From Planctomycetota bacterium (lineage in GTDB: Bacteria > Planctomycetota > UBA1135 > UBA2386), in assembly GCA_016793265.1 (NCBI GenBank), contig JAEUHT010000114.1, positions 1 to 64,000 on the forward strand: a stretch of DNA of 64,000 bases. Direction: 5' to 3'. Below, in pieces: positions 61,107 to 64,000 of this stretch. The first letter of the stretch is position 1. The number at the start of each line of letters is the position of its first letter. Below the pieces are notes generated by a model. It saw only the letters and a list, made by a program, of their open reading frames with translations. It did not search any database and was not told the DNA's origin. A program made the translations under genes and the position numbers.

Positions 61107-62105
61107 ATGACCGACGCCGCCGCCAAACCCGTGGTTCAGGACGGGCTCGCCTTCGAGCGCCCGCTGATCGACCTGCAGACCAAGATCGCCGAGTTGCAGA
61201 AGCTCAGCGCCGGTTCGCATCTCGAGCTCTCCGGCGAGATCGAACTGCTCGAGGAGCGCCTGCGCCGCCAGACCGCCGAGGTCTACGCACAGTTGTCGCC
61301 GTGGGAGCGGGTCAACGTCGCCCGCCACGCCGACCGGCCGATGACGTCGGACTACATCCAGCTCATGCTCGACGACTTCGTCGAGCTGCACGGCGACCGC
61401 GTCTTCGGTGATGACCGCGCCATCGTCACCGGGCTGGCGTCGATGGGGCCGCACCGCTTCCTGCTGGTCGGCCACCGCAAGGGCAAGACGGTGAAGGACC
61501 GGCTGGCCTGCAACTTCGGCTGCGCGCATCCCGAGGGTTACCGCAAGGCGCTGCAGAAGATGCGGCTCGCCGAGAAGATGCGGCTGCCGATCGTCAGCTT
61601 CATCAACACCCCGGGCGCCTATCCCGGCATCGGCGCCGAGGAGCGGGGCCAGGCCGGCGCGATCGCGCGCAACATCCTCGACATGTTCGAGATCAAGGTG
61701 CCGATCGTGGCGCTCGTCATCGGCGAAGGTGGCTCCGGCGGCGCGCTCGGCATCGGCGTCGGCGACCGCGTCGGCATGCTGGAGAACAGCTACTACTCGG
61801 TGATCTCGCCCGAGGGCTGCGCGGCGATCTTGTGGAAGAGCGGCGACAAGGCGCCCGAGGCCGCCGACGCGCTGAAGCTGACCAGCAAGGACCTGCAGCG
61901 GCTCGGCCTCGTCGACAAGGTGATCGAAGAGCCGCTCGGTGGCGCCCACCGCGACCCCAAGGGTGCGGTCGAACGCGTCAAGCTGCAGCTCGGCGCCTGG
62001 CTCGAGGAACTCACCAAGCTGTCGGTCGAGGAGCTGTTGGCCCAGCGCTACCGCAAGTTCCGCGGCATGGGCACTCCGCTCGGCAGCCCGCTGCCTGGGG
62101 CGTGA
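61107..62105 (+). CDS. accA: Acetyl-CoA carboxylase carboxyltransferase subunit alpha
   Basis: This is the 332-residue alpha subunit that, with AccD, transfers carboxyl from biotin to acetyl-CoA, giving malonyl-CoA for fatty acid synthesis. Family blocks are LQTKIAELQKL near the start, WERVNVARHADRPMTSDYI, ELHGDRVFGDDRAI, GHRKGKTVKDR, NFGCAHPEGYRKALQKMRLA, INTPGAYPGIGAEERGQA and IGEGGSGGALGIG. Length is close to E. coli AccA. It stands alone here, without accD. Two tandem hairpins follow the gene. Confidence 0.95.
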   Translation: MTDAAAKPVVQDGLAFERPLIDLQTKIAELQKLSAGSHLELSGEIELLEERLRRQTAEVYAQLSPWERVNVARHADRPMTSDYIQLMLDDFVELHGDRVFGDDRAIVTGLASMGPHRFLLVGHRKGKTVKDRLACNFGCAHPEGYRKALQKMRLAEKMRLPIVSFINTPGAYPGIGAEERGQAGAIARNILDMFEIKVPIVALVIGEGGSGGALGIGVGDRVGMLENSYYSVISPEGCAAILWKSGDKAPEAADALKLTSKDLQRLGLVDKVIEEPLGGAHRDPKGAVERVKLQLGAWLEELTKLSVEELLAQRYRKFRGMGTPLGSPLPGA

Positions 62106-62118
62106 CGCCCGGGTCGGG

Positions 62119-62161
62119 GGCGGCGATCTGGCGCCGCCGCGGGAGCTTTCTCGGCTCCCGC
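62119..62161 (+). terminator. Tandem hairpins after accA, possible weak terminator
   Basis: GGCGGCG-atctgg-CGCCGCC (62119-62138) is followed at once by GCGGGAGC-tttctcg-GCTCCCGC (62139-62161). Both stems are perfect, but no T-run follows, so intrinsic termination is uncertain. They could be a transcript 3'-end stabiliser or an attenuator ahead of the sigma factor gene. Confidence 0.35.
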
Positions 62162-62238
62162 CACGTCGAGCCAACACCCGGCGTGCGTGCTGCGTATCAG
62201 CGGCCGGTGCGCGCCTTCCAGAGCCTGGCCGGCGCCCA

Positions 62239-62244
62239 TAGTCT
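62239..62244 (+). promoter_or_regulatory. Candidate -10 hexamer of the ECF sigma gene
   Basis: TAGTCT, 16 nt before ATG 62261, predicting a leader of about 10 nt without a Shine-Dalgarno. Confidence 0.3.
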
Positions 62245-62260
62245 GTTCGCCATCCGCCGC

Positions 62261-62953
62261 ATGTCAGCCCCGCGCCCAGCCGCTCCATCACCCGGTGACC
62301 CGCGTCCCGCCGTGTCCTTCGACCTGCCGCCCGGGCTGCCGGCGGCGGTGTTGCGGCTGGCGACGGACGTCGGCGTTGGTGATGCCGAGCTCGTGCAGCG
62401 CACGCTCGATGGCCAGCAGGACGCCTTCTCGGCGCTCGTGGCCCGCTACCAGAAGCGCGCCTACTGGGTCGCCTTCCATGTGCTCGGCCGCAGCGAAGAC
62501 GCACGCGACGTGACGCAGGAGGCGTTCGTGCGGCTGTTCCGCTCGCTGCAGCGGTATGACTTCGGCCGCAGCTTCTACACCTGGTTCTATCGCATCGTGA
62601 TGAACCTCGCGATCGACTGCCTGCGCAAGGTGAAGAGCGCCCGGGCCAGCAGCATCGACGACCTGCTGGCCCGCCTGCCCGATGGCCGCGCCGCCGCCGG
62701 TGGGGAGCTGATGGAGCGCGACGAGCAGCAGGGCCAGGTCTGGCGCACGCTCGATCGCCTCGACGCGAAGTTCCGCGCCGTGCTGGTGCTGCGCGACATC
62801 CACGGCCTGAGCTGCCGCGAGATCGCGCCGATCCTGCGCATCACCCACGCCACCGCGCGCTGGCGGCTGCACCGCGGCCGCCAGGTGTTCCGCGAACAGT
62901 GGGAACGCCTCGAGGCGAACGGCGACACCACGGTCGCAGGCGGTGGCGCGTGA
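62261..62953 (+). CDS. ECF-type RNA polymerase sigma factor
   Basis: This is a 230-residue extracytoplasmic-function sigma factor. Region 2 spans AFSALVARYQKRAYWVAFHV and AEDARDVTQEAFVRLF-type residues, with YTWFYRIVMNLAIDCLRK. Region 4 has LDAKFRAVLVLRDIHGLS and the helix-turn-helix CREIAPILRITHATARWRLH. A Pro-rich 45-residue N-terminal extension precedes region 2. The next gene encodes a zinc-binding anti-sigma and overlaps its stop (GTGA), so activity is probably controlled by release from that protein. Start ATG 62261 is the best-placed one. Confidence 0.92.
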   Translation: MSAPRPAAPSPGDPRPAVSFDLPPGLPAAVLRLATDVGVGDAELVQRTLDGQQDAFSALVARYQKRAYWVAFHVLGRSEDARDVTQEAFVRLFRSLQRYDFGRSFYTWFYRIVMNLAIDCLRKVKSARASSIDDLLARLPDGRAAAGGELMERDEQQGQVWRTLDRLDAKFRAVLVLRDIHGLSCREIAPILRITHATARWRLHRGRQVFREQWERLEANGDTTVAGGGA

Positions 62954-63648
62954 GCACACGCTGCGACCAGGTGCGCCAGCTGCTGCCGTGGTTCGTCGGC
63001 GGCGACCTCGCCGAGGCGCGTCGGACCGAGGTGCGGGCGCATCTCGCGGCGTGTGCGTCTTGCCGGCGCGAGGCCTCGGCCTTGCTGCGGGCGACCAAGG
63101 CGCTGCGCTCGCTGCAACTCGCCACGCCGCGCCTCGACGAGGCCACGCTTGGGGCCATGCACGGCGACATCCTCGCGGCCGTGCAGCAGGAGGCCGCGCG
63201 ACAGGAGGTCGCGGTCGAACGGTTGGTGCGCGTGCGGTCGTGGTTCGTGGTGGCGGCGCTGCTGTTGGTCGGCCTCGGACTCTGGGTCGGCCTCGAACGC
63301 CGGCCGTCGTCGTTGCGCGATCGTCCGCCGATGGCCACACCGGTCTCGGTGTCGCGGCCGCCGTTGGCGGTGCCGTATGCGGGGCCACGCGGCGAGTGGC
63401 ACCTGCTCGGCGACGACTCGGCGACCGAGAGCGATCGGTTCGGGGCTTTGCGAGGTGAGGATCGGGAGTTCGGGGCGGAAGCGTCCAGGCCGGGGTTCGA
63501 AGAAGGCCTGCTCGACGACACCGTCGGTCAGGGGCTGCTCGGCCGCGATCGCCTGCGGCCGCTGATCGAGGACCAGTTCTCGCAGACGCTGCGCCTGCGC
63601 CGGGGCCAGACTGCGCAACCGGGTCGGCCCCAGGAACCGCGTCGCTGA
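62950..63648 (+). CDS. Zinc-finger anti-sigma factor, membrane-anchored
   Basis: This is a 232-residue anti-sigma factor. The N-terminal zinc-binding domain has HLAACASC (His31, Cys35, Cys38: HX3CX2C) with Cys5 as a likely fourth ligand. One transmembrane helix follows near residue 98-116 (FVVAALLLVGLGLWVGL), then a poorly conserved, charged periplasmic or linker tail with no recognisable sensor domain. It should bind and hold the ECF sigma factor encoded just upstream until an envelope signal releases it. GTG 62950 overlaps the sigma stop by 4 nt. Confidence 0.88.
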   Translation: MSTRCDQVRQLLPWFVGGDLAEARRTEVRAHLAACASCRREASALLRATKALRSLQLATPRLDEATLGAMHGDILAAVQQEAARQEVAVERLVRVRSWFVVAALLLVGLGLWVGLERRPSSLRDRPPMATPVSVSRPPLAVPYAGPRGEWHLLGDDSATESDRFGALRGEDREFGAEASRPGFEEGLLDDTVGQGLLGRDRLRPLIEDQFSQTLRLRRGQTAQPGRPQEPRR

Positions 63649-63721
63649 CGGTCGGAGTCTTTCTTCGGGGTTGACGTCGTCGGACCCGCCTGGTGCACCG
63701 CACCATCCCGGAGACAGAGAC

Positions 63722-64000
63722 ATGATCGACCTTCGTAGCCTCCTCCTCGTGCCGGCCCTCGGGCTCGGCGTGTCCACCGTGGCGCAACAGGGCACGGCGA
63801 CGCCACCCGCGACGCCGCCGCAGAGCGCCCCCGGCGCCAAGGCCGCAGTGAGCATCGAGACGCTGATCGGCGACCTCGGCAGCGACAGTTATCGCCAGCG
63901 GGTGCAGGCCGAACGCGAGCTGCGGGCCCGCGGCAAGCAGGCCGTGCCGGCGCTGGAGAAGGCGGCCGCCGACAGCCGCGACAGCGAGGTGCAGTGGCGG
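63722..64000 (+). CDS. Exported HEAT-like protein, N-terminal part
   Basis: The gene runs off the window after 93 codons. ATG 63722, preceded by GGAGA about 10 nt upstream, begins a signal peptide (LLLVPALGLGVSTVAQQ), a Pro/Thr/Ala linker, and a helical region IETLIGDLGSDSYRQRVQA followed by ELRARGKQAVPALEKAA, which has HEAT-repeat character. It lies 73 bp after the anti-sigma gene and may be in the same operon. No further assignment is possible from the visible part. Confidence 0.6.
   Translation, partial: MIDLRSLLLVPALGLGVSTVAQQGTATPPATPPQSAPGAKAAVSIETLIGDLGSDSYRQRVQAERELRARGKQAVPALEKAAADSRDSEVQWR

Overview
High-GC bacterial DNA, most likely from a member of the Planctomycetota. The taxon is inferred from an operon of planctomycete-type families: DUF1549/DUF1553 with a CxxCH site, a Tat-exported DUF1501 protein, and a PSCyt1 cytochrome. 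LpxD and many lipoproteins indicate a Gram-negative envelope. About 45 protein genes and one tRNA-Pro(CGG) are packed tightly, often with 1-4 nt start/stop overlaps. I saw no CRISPR array, insertion sequence, phage gene or rRNA, and no gene-free stretch longer than 300 bases.

Layout. 1-1582 (+): end of a SpoVR-family gene and a PAP2 phosphatase. 7392-1569 (-): a three-gene unit of a large Ig-like metallopeptidase lipoprotein, a secreted HEAT-like protein and an unusual multi-winged-helix protein. 9836-7581 (-): hydroxyacid dehydrogenase and glycerate 2-kinase. 10606 (-) and 10662 (+): a divergent papain-like peptidase and a serine beta-lactamase-like hydrolase. 11879-13480 (+): class I fumarase. 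20547-13557 (-): a tyrosine-phosphatase/cytochrome c' fusion lipoprotein, a ferric-type ABC transporter (binding protein, permease, ATPase), a pentaheme cytochrome and a HEAT lipoprotein. 20771-30084 (+): a one-heme secreted protein, IspH, a methyltransferase, DUF502, SdhCAB and a DUF4139 protein. 30358-33105 (+): an OmcA/MtrC-type decaheme lipoprotein ending at a strong terminator. 34612-33242 (-): MgtE. 34846-34922 (+): tRNA-Pro. 39503-34999 (-): the planctomycete cytochrome/DUF1501 operon. 45650-39613 (-): a lipoprotein and a 1590-residue AsmA-like protein. 45778-47958 (+): type III glutamine synthetase. 53367-48013 (-): GspD-GspE-GspF. 53619-57740 (+): a PtsN-like protein, a membrane protein with a decayed spermidine-synthase-like domain, and LpxD. 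58830-57760 (-): a Sua5/arginine-phosphatase fusion. 58916-64000 (+): NtrB/NtrC-like pair, AccA, ECF sigma with its zinc anti-sigma, and the start of a further secreted protein.

How it works together. Central metabolism (fumarase, succinate dehydrogenase, AccA, glycerate kinase, glutamine synthetase) and envelope biogenesis (LpxD, secretin system, AsmA-like protein) are mixed with redox genes. Heme-binding exported proteins recur: decaheme, pentaheme, cytochrome c' fusion, PSCyt1, DUF1549 and the 420-residue protein. A ferric-type transporter lies among them, which suggests a lifestyle relying on iron and periplasmic or extracellular electron transfer.

Two patterns stand out. First, a TAnnnT-type -10 hexamer sits only 6-12 nt upstream of about a dozen start codons on both strands, implying many leaderless or near-leaderless mRNAs. 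Second, there are uncommon fusions: phosphatase with cytochrome c', Sua5 with a probable protein-arginine phosphatase, PSCyt1 with leucine-rich repeats, and an alpha-CTD/sigma-4-like protein with tandem winged helices.
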